A stretch of DNA of 43,133 nucleotides from CAYTNY01 sp964439215 (GCA_964439215.1 CAYTNY010000007.1:1-43133); one strand, 5' to 3'. Shown: positions 32,901-41,878, counted from the first letter of the stretch. The notes: generated from the letters alone by a model not told the origin. A program made the numbers and translations.

Positions 32901-33407
32901 ATTAAAAATGTTTTTTTATTTGCGGTTCTTACAGCGGCAGTAATAACGGATAGTGCGGTTTACTCGGCGAAAACCGCTTTGGCTTTTATTGATATGATTT
33001 TTATTGCGGGCGCGCTGCTGCTGATTTATGAACGTCGTATTGCGGCGTTCGTTTTTTTTCTGGCCGGTTATACCGTGAAAGATGCTTATGTGATGCCTTT
33101 CCTGGGGATAAATCTTGTATCGGGCATGGCCGCGGCCGCGGCAATTATGGTTCTTGCGGAAGCGCTTTATACAGGAAATTATATAACGAGAGTTTTGATC
33201 CTGTTCTTGGGATACTGCGTGAAATTAATTATCCATACTGCTGCGGTATGGATCTTTTATGCCGAATTTAAATATTTTATGATACCTGCGGAGATATTTT
33301 ATTCGCTGCTTATGACAACAGTGGCAGGCGCCGCTGTTTTGGTTTTTTCAGGGGTAAATATAAAGAAAGGTGTATTATGGCTGAAAATGAAATACGGAAA
33401 AATATAA
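32901..33407 (+). CDS. mreD: Rod-shape protein MreD, probable AUU start
   Basis: Small multi-helix inner-membrane protein of the elongasome. Starting at ATT 32901 gives 168 aa with five or six helices (the first KNVFLFAVLTAAVI), the usual MreD size, and GAGG at 32890-32893 sits seven bases upstream. The only conventional in-frame start, TTG 32979, has no ribosome site and removes the first helix (142 aa). The open frame begins after a stop at 32889. So either the gene uses a rare AUU start or the start region is misread. The 3' end overlaps mrdA by 31 bases. Confidence 0.75.
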   Translation: MKNVFLFAVLTAAVITDSAVYSAKTALAFIDMIFIAGALLLIYERRIAAFVFFLAGYTVKDAYVMPFLGINLVSGMAAAAAIMVLAEALYTGNYITRVLILFLGYCVKLIIHTAAVWIFYAEFKYFMIPAEIFYSLLMTTVAGAAVLVFSGVNIKKGVLWLKMKYGKI

Positions 33408-35188
33408 AAAAAACATACAGACGTCTTGTCAGGATCAGGGTGATGGGAGCTGTTATTGGTGTATGTGTTGTGTTTTTGGGGATGCGTCTTTTTTATCTTC
33501 AGATCATTAAAGGGTCTTATTATAAAAAATTGGCGGATACCAACTGTGTCAATCTTGTTAAAGACAGGGCGCCGCGCGGATATATTTATGACAGAAATTA
33601 CAGAAAAATTGTAAACAACGCTCCTTCTTATACCGTGAATATAATTCCTTATCATTTTGCGCTTAATGAAGACAGAGATGATGCGGTAAAAGAAATAGGC
33701 AAGATCCTGGGAATGACCCCGGGAGGAATCCGGGACAGAATAAGCACGGCAAGGGAATATATACTGGAGCCCGTAGCCCTGAAAAAAGACATAAGTGTGG
33801 AGGAACTTTCTTTGATCAGCGAAAAATCCCTTGAGGTAAGCGGGGTATCCGTTTCTCAGGAGCCGAAAAGAGTGTATCCTCATTCATTTCTCGGTTCTCA
33901 TATTCTGGGTTATATAGGGGAAGTGACGGAAGGGCAGCTTAAAAGCAGGAAATACCGGGGCTATAAACAGGGAGATATAGTGGGACAGACCGGGATTGAA
34001 AATTATTATGACAAAGAAATAAGGGGAAGCGACGGTGTTGTTTATATACTGACCGACGCCAAAGGCAGGCAGAAGGATGTTATTGACAGGATAGAGCCTG
34101 AAAAAGGAAAGGATCTTATCCTTACAATTGACTATAGGCTCCAGAAATATGCGGAAAAAAGAATGGATGAGTCCGGCCATAACGGAGTAATAATAGTATC
34201 AGAACCGGCAACCGGAGAAATTTTATGTATGGTTTCAAAACCGGACTATGATCTTAATTTTTTCAGCGGCAGGATCAATATTGCTGAATGGAAAAAACTT
34301 ATAAGGAACCGGGACCGCCCTTTGAACAATAGGGCGGTACAGGGGCTGTATTCTCCGGGATCTATATTTAAGATTGCGGACGGGCTGGGCGGTCTTGCCG
34401 AAGGTATTGTGGATGTCAGGGATACCTTCTCCTGCAGCGGTGTTTACTGGATACAGACGTGGCCCTATAAATGCTGGAAACATTCGGGGCACGGAGAGGT
34501 TGATTTTGAAAAAGCAATAGAAGAATCCTGTGATATATATTTTTATAAGATGGGAATGAAGATGAAAGTGGAGCTTCTTAATAAATACGCTAAAATGTTC
34601 GGGCTTGGAGTGAAAACAGGAATTGATCTGCCGAGCGAGAAAGCAGGTGTTGTTCCTTCAAGAGAATGGAAGAGAAGAGTTGCCCGCTCATCCTGGTTCC
34701 CGGGGAATACGGTCATGATGTCAATCGGACAGGGCTTTATCACATCAACTCCGCTGCAGATAATGAATATAGTATCGGCTATAGCGAATGGAGGGTATGT
34801 GATGGAGCCTAAATTGCTTAAAGCGATAACGTTTGATGACAGAAAAATACACAAAAGAAATCAGTCTAAAAAACTTTTTGAATTAAGTGTGGATAAAAAA
34901 TATATAGAAATAATGCAAAAAGCAATGCGCCGGGCTGTGGGCGGAAGGCACGGGACCGGAGCTCTGGCGGATCTGGAGAATATCAGGGTTGCGGGAAAAA
35001 CAGCTACGGTTGAAAATCAGCAGGGTGAGAACCATGCTATGTTTTCCGGATATGCACCTTTTGAAGCTCCTGAAGTTGTGATCTATGTTCTTGCGGAACA
35101 CGGCGGCGGAGGCGGTGCGGCTGCTGCTCCGATAGCGCACGATGTGCTTGATTATTATTTTGAATATATAAAGAAGGAAAACAAATGA
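33377..35188 (+). CDS. mrdA: Penicillin-binding protein 2 (elongation transpeptidase)
   Basis: Peptidoglycan transpeptidase of the rod complex. One N-terminal membrane helix (about 22-42), a dimerisation domain opening RAPRGYIYDRN, then the transpeptidase with Ser329-x-x-Lys332 (SPGSIFKI), Ser384-Cys-Asp386 (ESCDIYFY, the SxN/SxD box) and, at the third box, Lys541-Thr-Ala543 (VAGKTATVEN) where most PBP2 proteins have KTG. The Gly-to-Ala change follows from GCT instead of GGT. 603 aa. AAAGG at 33366-33370 sets ATG 33377. It overlaps mreD and, by ATGA, rodA. Confidence 0.95.
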   Translation: MAENEIRKNIKKTYRRLVRIRVMGAVIGVCVVFLGMRLFYLQIIKGSYYKKLADTNCVNLVKDRAPRGYIYDRNYRKIVNNAPSYTVNIIPYHFALNEDRDDAVKEIGKILGMTPGGIRDRISTAREYILEPVALKKDISVEELSLISEKSLEVSGVSVSQEPKRVYPHSFLGSHILGYIGEVTEGQLKSRKYRGYKQGDIVGQTGIENYYDKEIRGSDGVVYILTDAKGRQKDVIDRIEPEKGKDLILTIDYRLQKYAEKRMDESGHNGVIIVSEPATGEILCMVSKPDYDLNFFSGRINIAEWKKLIRNRDRPLNNRAVQGLYSPGSIFKIADGLGGLAEGIVDVRDTFSCSGVYWIQTWPYKCWKHSGHGEVDFEKAIEESCDIYFYKMGMKMKVELLNKYAKMFGLGVKTGIDLPSEKAGVVPSREWKRRVARSSWFPGNTVMMSIGQGFITSTPLQIMNIVSAIANGGYVMEPKLLKAITFDDRKIHKRNQSKKLFELSVDKKYIEIMQKAMRRAVGGRHGTGALADLENIRVAGKTATVENQQGENHAMFSGYAPFEAPEVVIYVLAEHGGGGGAAAAPIAHDVLDYYFEYIKKENK

Positions 35189-36306
35189 AATTCAGACGAA
35201 TGTCAAAAACCGGAGAAAAACTGCGCGGTTATTACAGAAACATGAATGCCGTGATATTTGGGGCAATGCTTATGCTTATGGCCGCAGGGCTCATCGCAAT
35301 ATACAGCGCAACATCCGGTGCTGCAACGTCTTTTTTTATGAAGCAGTCAGTCTGGTATGCTATTGGCCTGGTTGTTATGATGATCTTTGCCAATATCAAT
35401 TACAATATTTTTATAAATGCGGCGAACTGGCTGTATGGTATATTGGTATTTCTTCTTGCCGGCGTATTGGTGTTCGGGACATCAAAACTCGGAGCCACGA
35501 GATGGCTGAATATAGGGGGATTTGTTTTTCAGCCGAGTGAATTTATGAAGATCGTAACGGCGCTTGTGGTCATAAGGTACATACTTGTGAAAAACAAAGA
35601 GGCTTTTACATATAAAGGTATCTTTGTTATGTTCGCGATAGTGAGTCTGCCGATGGCGCTTATTCTGAAACAGCCGGATCTGGGCACAACAATACTTCTG
35701 ATTCCCGTGGTTCTCACCGTGTTTTTTATCGGCAATATGCCCATGAAAAGATTTCTGGTAATTATAGGTGCGGGAATTGCGGTTCTTCCGGTTGTTTTCT
35801 TTTTTCTGAAAGGCTATCAGAAACAGAGGCTGTTTACTTTTCTGAATCCGGAGCTTGATCCTCTCGGAGCCGGATATAATGTGATTCAGTCCCAGATGGC
35901 CGTTGGTTCCGGCCAATTTCTGGGAAAAGGATGGCTGCAGGGAACCCAGAGCCAGCTTCATTTCATTCCCATACGATATACTGATTTTATATTTGCGGTT
36001 ATTTCCGAGGAATTTGGATTTGTCGGAAGTATGGCTGTTGTTCTTATTTATTTCATACTTATTATGGAGTCGCTCAGGATAGTGAAATTATGCAGGAATC
36101 AGAGCGGGAAAATGTTTGCGGGAGCAATCACCGTGATATTTTTCTCGCAGTTTTTTATTAACATTGGCATGAATATTGGTATAATGCCTGTTACGGGCAT
36201 TACTCTGCCCCTTTTGAGTTACGGCGGAACATCTGTGGTGGTTACCATGGCTGCGCTCGGCATGCTGCAGAATATTTACAGAGAATACATGAAAGCAGAG
36301 GAGTGA
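35185..36306 (+). CDS. rodA: Rod-shape peptidoglycan polymerase RodA
   Basis: SEDS glycosyltransferase partnering PBP2. About ten transmembrane helices, with GFVFQPSEFMKIVTALV, IRYTDFIFAVISEEFGFVGS (catalytic Asp in TDFIF) and a C-terminal PVTGITLPLLSYGG. 373 aa, typical. ATG overlaps the mrdA stop. Separation from the FtsW paralogue rests on context with mrdA and mreBCD. Confidence 0.96.
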   Translation: MKFRRMSKTGEKLRGYYRNMNAVIFGAMLMLMAAGLIAIYSATSGAATSFFMKQSVWYAIGLVVMMIFANINYNIFINAANWLYGILVFLLAGVLVFGTSKLGATRWLNIGGFVFQPSEFMKIVTALVVIRYILVKNKEAFTYKGIFVMFAIVSLPMALILKQPDLGTTILLIPVVLTVFFIGNMPMKRFLVIIGAGIAVLPVVFFFLKGYQKQRLFTFLNPELDPLGAGYNVIQSQMAVGSGQFLGKGWLQGTQSQLHFIPIRYTDFIFAVISEEFGFVGSMAVVLIYFILIMESLRIVKLCRNQSGKMFAGAITVIFFSQFFINIGMNIGIMPVTGITLPLLSYGGTSVVVTMAALGMLQNIYREYMKAEE

Positions 36307-36307
36307 A

Positions 36308-37762
36308 ATGAAAAAATTTTATATTAATGATGAAGATTTTGATATTTCAGTGGCAATTGCGGATGATACAAAGATTGTTAATTTTTTCCATGAGAAAAAT
36401 ATATATGCAAAGGCCGGCAATATATGCAAAGGAAAAGTTGAAAAAGTGGTTTCAAATATGAATTTTGTGTTTGTGGACATAGGGGACCAAAAACCCGCGT
36501 TTCTTTCCGAACGGGAATATTTTGATCTTTCCAATAATATTTATACTGAAATGCTTGACGAGGAACCGGAGGGGATGGAAATTAAACCGATGGATACGGC
36601 TGCCGGAATGTTTGAAAAAGGGCAGGAAACGATTGTCCAGATAATAAAAGAGCCCTACAGCACCAAAGGCGCGCGGCTCACCACGAATGTAATGCTTCCC
36701 GGTTATTACATCGTTTACAGCCCTTTTCTGCGCGATACCGGGGTTTCCAGAAGAATATCCGATGACGGTGAGAGGACAAGGCTCAAACAGATAATAGACG
36801 GAGTAAGGGGCGATATGAATGCTGATTTCGGGATTATTGCGAGAACCCAGGCAGAAGGGGCCGATCCGGAAGAGATAGAAAAAGAAATACGCGCGATGAA
36901 CGAAAAATGGAACAGTATAAAAAAGAATATAGATGAATCAAAGACGCCTTCAGTTGTTTACAGAGAAGAGGAGCTTCCTGTTAAAATACTCAGAGAATAC
37001 ATGGATGAAAATACCGGATCCATAATCACGGATTCAAAAGAGTCGTTTGAAAGCATAAAAAAATATCTGGAAACCACATATAACAGGAATGTTGATCTGA
37101 ATCTTTATGAGGGCGCGGAGCCTATTTATGAGTATTATGGGTTTCAGAATCAGGTTGAAGGGCTGTGGAACAATATTATTCCTTTTAAAAAAGGCGGATA
37201 TATAAAAATTGACGTGACTGAAGCGCTGACAGTGTTTGATATAAACAGCGGGAAATTCAAAGGTGTTGATGATGTTGACAGCAGCCTTCTTATGGTTAAT
37301 ATAAACGCAGCCAAAGAAATTGCCAGGCATATAATACTCAGGAATATCGGCGGCCTCATAGTGATAGATTTTATAGATATGAAGACGGAAGAGCACAACA
37401 AAAAAATAAAAGATGTTATGGAAGAAGAACTCGGGAAAAGCAAACTTTACTTTAAAGTGGGGGATATAAGCGGTTTTGGCCTTATGGAGCTTACAAGAAA
37501 GAGGGATGTAAAGAAGATAGATGATATGTATTTTGAAGAATGCCCGAAATGCAGCGGGCACGGCAGGATCATGACGGAAGAAAATGTCTGTATTAAATAC
37601 ATCAAGAAAATCAAATATGAATGCAGAAAAAGTATTGAAGAAAATGTAGTTTTTGTAATACCGGAAAAAATAAAGGAAATGATAAAAAAAGATTATCAGG
37701 AAAAACTGCACGAATATGAAATAAAATATAAAAAAAATGTTATTCTGAAGGTTGAAGGGTAG
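36308..37762 (+). CDS. rng: Ribonuclease G/E family endoribonuclease
   Basis: Single-strand endoribonuclease for rRNA and mRNA processing. N-terminal S1 domain (about 35-125) with an insert after FLSERE; then the DNase I-like catalytic part with VFDINSGKF and VIDFIDMKTEEH (the two Mg-binding Asp) and the zinc-link CPKCSGHGRI. 484 aa and no long C-terminal scaffold, so it is nearer RNase G than full-length RNase E. GAGGAG lies just before the ATG and the rodA stop is two bases upstream. rng beside mreBCD is also found in E. coli and relatives. Confidence 0.93.
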   Translation: MKKFYINDEDFDISVAIADDTKIVNFFHEKNIYAKAGNICKGKVEKVVSNMNFVFVDIGDQKPAFLSEREYFDLSNNIYTEMLDEEPEGMEIKPMDTAAGMFEKGQETIVQIIKEPYSTKGARLTTNVMLPGYYIVYSPFLRDTGVSRRISDDGERTRLKQIIDGVRGDMNADFGIIARTQAEGADPEEIEKEIRAMNEKWNSIKKNIDESKTPSVVYREEELPVKILREYMDENTGSIITDSKESFESIKKYLETTYNRNVDLNLYEGAEPIYEYYGFQNQVEGLWNNIIPFKKGGYIKIDVTEALTVFDINSGKFKGVDDVDSSLLMVNINAAKEIARHIILRNIGGLIVIDFIDMKTEEHNKKIKDVMEEELGKSKLYFKVGDISGFGLMELTRKRDVKKIDDMYFEECPKCSGHGRIMTEENVCIKYIKKIKYECRKSIEENVVFVIPEKIKEMIKKDYQEKLHEYEIKYKKNVILKVEG

Positions 37763-37839
37763 AGGTACGCGCGAAACAGGCGGGAGGCATAAAGGAACAG
37801 CGGTTTGCGGATGCCGGAATAATGAATATGGAGGTTTAT

Positions 37840-38820
37840 ATGATAGCGGTAACAGGAGGAGCAGGGTTTATAGGTTCGGCGCTTATATGGGGGCTGAATA
37901 AAAGAAACTGCAGAAGTATTATGGCGGTTGACGAGCTCGGTGAAACGGAAAAATGGAAAAATCTTGTAAACTTAAAATTTGAAGATTATGAGGAAAAGGA
38001 CGCGTTTTTGAAGAGGGTGATTTTTGACGATAAAAGCCTGCGTTCCGGAATAGACGGCATAATTCATATGGGTGCATGCAGCGCCACAACCGAAAAAAAC
38101 GCTTCCTATCTGATCGAGAATAATTATAAATATACTCAGGTTCTTGCAAAATGGTGCGTGAAGCACGGGAAACGTTTTGTATACGCGTCGTCTGCCGCCA
38201 CTTACGGCGGCGGCTCCGCGGGTTTTGATGATGATGAATCGCTTCTTGATGAATTAAAACCGCTTAATATGTATGGTTATTCAAAACATATTATGGATCT
38301 GTGGGCGTACAGAAAAGGGCTGCTTGGGAAGGCCGCGGGAATAAAGTTTTTTAATGTTTTCGGCCCAAATGAGTACCATAAGGATGATATGAGGAGTGTT
38401 GTCCATAAAGCATTTGAGCAGATAAATGAAACAGGCAGGCTTAAACTCTTTAAATCGTATGACGAAAAATACGAAGACGGCGGACAGCTGCGGGATTTTG
38501 TGTGTGTTAAAGACGCGGTGGAGATGACGCTGTTTATTTATGACCGCGGGCTTGCGGGAATTTACAATGCGGGCGCGGGAAAGGCAAGGAGTTTTGCGGA
38601 TCTCGGAAAAGCTGTTTTTAAAGCGATGGGCAGAAAAGAAAATATTGAATACATAGATATGCCGGAAAGCATAAAGGATAAGTATCAGTATTTTACCGAA
38701 GCAAAAATGGACAAGCTGAAAACCGCCGGGTATGACAAAACGCCGGCATCCCTTGAAGAAACGGTAAAAGATTACATCCAAAACTACCTGATGGCAGAGG
38801 ATGCGTATTTGGGGAATTAA
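37840..38820 (+). CDS. hldD: ADP-L-glycero-D-manno-heptose-6-epimerase
   Basis: NADP-dependent epimerase making the heptose of lipopolysaccharide inner core. Extended SDR fold: AVTGGAGFIGSALIW at the N-terminus, NLKFEDYEEKDAFL (characteristic of HldD), SSAATYGGG, YGYSKHIMDLW (catalytic Tyr-x3-Lys), and FFNVFGPNEYHKDDMRS at the substrate site. GGAGG (37830-37834) selects ATG 37840, 326 aa, over ATG 37822. It follows rng by 77 bases without a terminator, so probably shares the cell-shape transcript. No other heptose genes are nearby. Confidence 0.94.
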   Translation: MIAVTGGAGFIGSALIWGLNKRNCRSIMAVDELGETEKWKNLVNLKFEDYEEKDAFLKRVIFDDKSLRSGIDGIIHMGACSATTEKNASYLIENNYKYTQVLAKWCVKHGKRFVYASSAATYGGGSAGFDDDESLLDELKPLNMYGYSKHIMDLWAYRKGLLGKAAGIKFFNVFGPNEYHKDDMRSVVHKAFEQINETGRLKLFKSYDEKYEDGGQLRDFVCVKDAVEMTLFIYDRGLAGIYNAGAGKARSFADLGKAVFKAMGRKENIEYIDMPESIKDKYQYFTEAKMDKLKTAGYDKTPASLEETVKDYIQNYLMAEDAYLGN

Positions 38821-39490
38821 AACCTGAAAACCTTTTGAATGCGTAATGCAAAATGCAGAATGCGGAATGGAGAACCGGAGGCCTGGCAGCTTAGCGGCTT
38901 GGCAGCCTGGCAAAGACTGAAACCCGATGAACGCGGAATTGAGACCCGGAGGCTCGGAGGTAAGGGAAATTACCAATTGTCAATTATCAGTTTTCAATGA
39001 AAACCATATAAATGCGTAATGCAAAATGCATAATGCGAAATTAAAACCTGAAAACTTTTTGAATGCGCAATGGAGAGCCGGAAGCCCGGCTGGTTGCTGC
39101 TGCCTCTTCCTCGCAGAGGACAAGGACTGTAATGTTTTGACCCTGTTCTATGTATTTTGTTTTTTGTTCTCTCCCTCTCCCTCGATGGGAGAGGATAGAG
39201 TATGTTACAGGCGGTTTTATGCCTGTTACATACTCTTGGAGAGGGTGATGCAGCGGCAGGACACTTTGTAATACAAGCCAACGCTTAAAACAAGAGATGT
39301 GGATGAGGAACAGGGGGCAAGGGGGATTTAGTCTTTAATGCCAAACCTGCAAGCTAAACGCCAGCCCTTCACACTCGGGACTTGGAATTTGGAACTGTTC
39401 TTCGTTCTTCCCAAAGCTCAAAACTCAAAACTCAATGTCTTCCGGTTTCCACAAACCACAAACCACAAACCACTGTTCTTCAGGTCTCGC
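38821..39490. repeat. Repeat island 3 (heptamer and octamer mosaic)
   Basis: No gene. ATGCRNA words four times at 38839-38866; four octamers (GCYTRGCR) at 38881-38912; AATTNNC-like words at 38968-38995; ATGCRNA again at 39012-39039; a box CCTCTTCCTCGCAGAGGA near 39105-39122; a large hairpin at 39197-39236; a GGGGGATTTAG.CTTTAAYGCC tail of the palindrome family at about 39313-39350; CTTGGAA-type heptamers 39381-39394; CTCAAAA words 39417-39437; and (CACAAAC)x3 at 39450-39470. The order from the octamers onward parallels island 2. Confidence 0.87.
39197..39236. repeat. Sixteen-base inverted repeat
   Basis: Arms AGAGTATGTTACAGGC (39197-39212) and GCCTGTTACATACTCT (39221-39236), one mismatch, with an eight-base loop. 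It is nested between CCCTCTCC... and GGAGAGGG sequences (39171-39245), so a longer cruciform is possible. No poly-T, so not a simple terminator. Confidence 0.85.
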
Positions 39491-39501
39491 GCCCTTTTTC
39501 C

Positions 39502-39530
39502 TTTACAAAATATTGTTTCGGATTTATAAT
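39502..39530 (+). promoter_or_regulatory. Promoter for pta-ackA
   Basis: TTTACA (39502-39507), 17-base spacer, TATAAT (39525-39530): near-consensus sigma70 type. Start near 39537; leader of 35 bases to ATG 39572. It lies 31 bases after the (CACAAAC)x3 box. Confidence 0.8.
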
Positions 39531-39571
39531 AAAATTCAGTTCATAAAAAAATCTTTATGGAGGCATTGTTT

Positions 39572-40579
39572 ATGGCATCTTTTATGGAGGAAATATTCAC
39601 AAAAGCAAAAGCAAACCCGAAAAAGATAGTTCTTCAGGAGGGGGATGATGAAAGGACTGTTGAAGCCGCTGTTGAATCCGTGAAAAAGGGCATTGCGAAA
39701 ATAGTTCTTATCGGAGACCCGGGTTTTATAACAAAAACAATAAAGGAAAAAAAGGGAGATCCGGATAAACTGGAAATAATAGACAAAAACAATTATCCCA
39801 AACTGGAAGAATACGCCTCTGAATACTTTGAGATGAGAAAACATAAAGGCATAACAAAAGAAGAGGCTGTTGGAAAAATAAAGGATCCGCTCTGGTACGG
39901 CGCGATGATGGTCAGAAAAAATGATGTTGACGCTTTTGTGGCGGGTGCGGTTTATTCCACGGCTGATGTCTGCAGGGCGTCAATACAGGTTGTGGGGCTG
40001 AAAGAGGGAATCAAGACCCTTTCAAGCTTTTTTGTTATGATAGTGCCGGATAAATCTTTCGGGAGAAACGGCGTGCTTTTTTACGCGGACTGCGGCGTGG
40101 TAATAGATCCCGATGATAAACAGCTTGCGGATATAGCCATAGCCGCGGCAGAGAGTTATGAGATGCTGATGGGCGAAAAACCGAAAGTTGCGATGCTTTC
40201 GTGTTCCACAAAAGGTTCGGCGTCTCATTCGCGTATAACCAAGGTTGTAAACGCTTTAAATATAGTAAAGAAAAAAACTCCCGGCATTATGATCGACGGA
40301 GAGCTGCAGGGGGACGCGGCTCTCATAGAAGCGGTAGGGCAGAAAAAGGCTCCTGATTCAAAAGTGGCGGGAAAAGCGAATGTTCTTGTGTTTCCGGACC
40401 TTGATTCGGGAAATATCGCGTATAAATTAACGGAACGGCTTGCAAAAGCGGAAGCGTACGGCCCCATACTGCAGGGCACCGTGAAACCGTGCTGTGATCT
40501 TTCCAGGGGATGCAAGGCATCGGATATAATGAATGTTGCGGCGATAAATGTTGTAAGGTTTCAGTTTCTCGACAAATAA
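39572..40579 (+). CDS. pta: Phosphate acetyltransferase
   Basis: Interconverts acetyl-CoA and acetyl phosphate. A short (class I, catalytic-domain-only) enzyme of 335 aa, with KKIVLQEGDDERTVEAA at the N-terminus, FVAGAVYSTADVCRA, MLSCSTKGSASHSRITK and FPDLDSGNIAYKL, all usual for Pta. GGAGG at 39559-39563 fixes ATG 39572 rather than ATG 39557. With ackA it makes ATP from acetyl-CoA during fermentation, or activates acetate in reverse. Confidence 0.95.
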   Translation: MASFMEEIFTKAKANPKKIVLQEGDDERTVEAAVESVKKGIAKIVLIGDPGFITKTIKEKKGDPDKLEIIDKNNYPKLEEYASEYFEMRKHKGITKEEAVGKIKDPLWYGAMMVRKNDVDAFVAGAVYSTADVCRASIQVVGLKEGIKTLSSFFVMIVPDKSFGRNGVLFYADCGVVIDPDDKQLADIAIAAAESYEMLMGEKPKVAMLSCSTKGSASHSRITKVVNALNIVKKKTPGIMIDGELQGDAALIEAVGQKKAPDSKVAGKANVLVFPDLDSGNIAYKLTERLAKAEAYGPILQGTVKPCCDLSRGCKASDIMNVAAINVVRFQFLDK

Positions 40580-40597
40580 AATTTTTTTATAAAATCC

Positions 40598-40622
40598 TGC
40601 ATACCGCCGGGCGCGTTATGCA
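40598..40622 (+). other. Hairpin between pta and ackA
   Basis: TGCATA (40598-40603) and TATGCA (40617-40622) can pair around a 13-base GC-rich loop, eight bases before the ackA ribosome site GGAGG. No poly-T; may be an mRNA processing site or may affect ackA translation. Confidence 0.35.
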
Positions 40623-40642
40623 TAACTTGCGGAGGCGCGGAA

Positions 40643-41869
40643 ATGAAAGTAATGGTTATTAACTGCGGAAGTTCATCGCTTAAGTTTCAGCTTATTGAAA
40701 TTAACGCCGGAAACAGTGTTATGGCAAAAGGTTCTGTGGAGGAAATAGGACACAAGGAATCTGTTCTTCATTTTAAGACGAATAAAATGAAGAAAGACAC
40801 GGAATTTACAAAGAAAGTCACTGCAAAAGATCATACCGAAGCGGTTGATCATATAAAGAACATACTGATAGACCCGAAAGTGGGTCTTTTTAAGGATAAA
40901 ATACAGGTGGATGCGGTAGGGCACAGAGTTGTCCACGGCGGCGAGAAGTTTTCAAAATCAGCAATGATAACAAAGGGAGTAAAAGAAGTTATTAAGGACT
41001 GTTTTTCAATTGCGCCTCTGCACAATCCTCCTAATTATTCGGGAATAGAAGCGTGTGAACGGATATTCAAGGATATTCCGCAGGTTGCGGTTTTTGATAC
41101 GGCCTTCCATCAGAGAATGGAGAAAAAAGCATATATCTACGGCCTGCCGTACGAATTATACGAAAGGTACCATATAAGAAAATACGGGTTTCACGGAACA
41201 TCCCACGAATATGTTTCTCAGCGGGCCGCAAAACTCTTGAAAAAAGACAGAAAAACACTCAACATAGTAACCTGTCATCTGGGGAACGGAGCGTCTATAG
41301 CAGCGGTAAAGGGCGGCATATCCGTGGATACTTCAATGGGATTTACCCCGCTTGAAGGGCTTTTGATGGGAACAAGGACAGGGGATATGGACCCTGCTGT
41401 CGTAACCTTTCTTATGGACAAGGAGCATCTTTCAGTTAAGGAGATGGACACACTGCTGAATAAAAAAAGCGGGCTTAAAGGGGTTTCGGGCGTTTCAAAC
41501 GATTTGAGAGAGATAAAGGAAAGAGCGGAAAAAGGACACAGGCGCTCTATTTATGCCATAGAAATATTCACGTACAGAATCACAAAATATATAGGGTCCT
41601 ATGCGGCGGCAATGGGCGGGCTCGATGCGGTTGTTTTTACCGGAGGCATCGGGGAAAATGCCGCGGATCTGAGAGAAACTATTCTCCGGCCGCTTGGGTT
41701 TATGGGAGTCAGTATTGATCCTTTAAAGAACAATTCAAGAGAAAAAGAAAAGTTTATAACAAAGCCGAGGTCAAAGGTCAAAGCGCTTGTGATACCCACG
41801 AATGAGGAGCTGGCTATAGCGAGAAAAACAAAAAAAGTAGTTGATGAAATAATTCATAAGTACAGATAA
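40643..41869 (+). CDS. ackA: Acetate kinase
   Basis: ASKHA kinase converting acetyl phosphate and ADP to acetate and ATP. Motifs: INCGSSSLKFQL, HRVVHGGE, FDTAFHQRM (catalytic Asp), KYGFHGTSHEYV, CHLGNGASI, GTRTGDMDPA, FTGGIGENA. 408 aa, normal. GGAGG at 40630-40634 precedes the ATG. Directly follows pta, as in most bacteria. Confidence 0.97.
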   Translation: MKVMVINCGSSSLKFQLIEINAGNSVMAKGSVEEIGHKESVLHFKTNKMKKDTEFTKKVTAKDHTEAVDHIKNILIDPKVGLFKDKIQVDAVGHRVVHGGEKFSKSAMITKGVKEVIKDCFSIAPLHNPPNYSGIEACERIFKDIPQVAVFDTAFHQRMEKKAYIYGLPYELYERYHIRKYGFHGTSHEYVSQRAAKLLKKDRKTLNIVTCHLGNGASIAAVKGGISVDTSMGFTPLEGLLMGTRTGDMDPAVVTFLMDKEHLSVKEMDTLLNKKSGLKGVSGVSNDLREIKERAEKGHRRSIYAIEIFTYRITKYIGSYAAAMGGLDAVVFTGGIGENAADLRETILRPLGFMGVSIDPLKNNSREKEKFITKPRSKVKALVIPTNEELAIARKTKKVVDEIIHKYR

Positions 41870-41878
41870 TTTATTCTT

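Noticed and set aside
38821..39571. Repeat island as an insertion sequence
   Set aside because: No transposase frame, no clear terminal inverted repeats of the island, and no target duplication could be seen.
40598..40622. Hairpin between pta and ackA as a terminator
   Set aside because: No T tract follows, and pta and ackA are expected to be co-transcribed.
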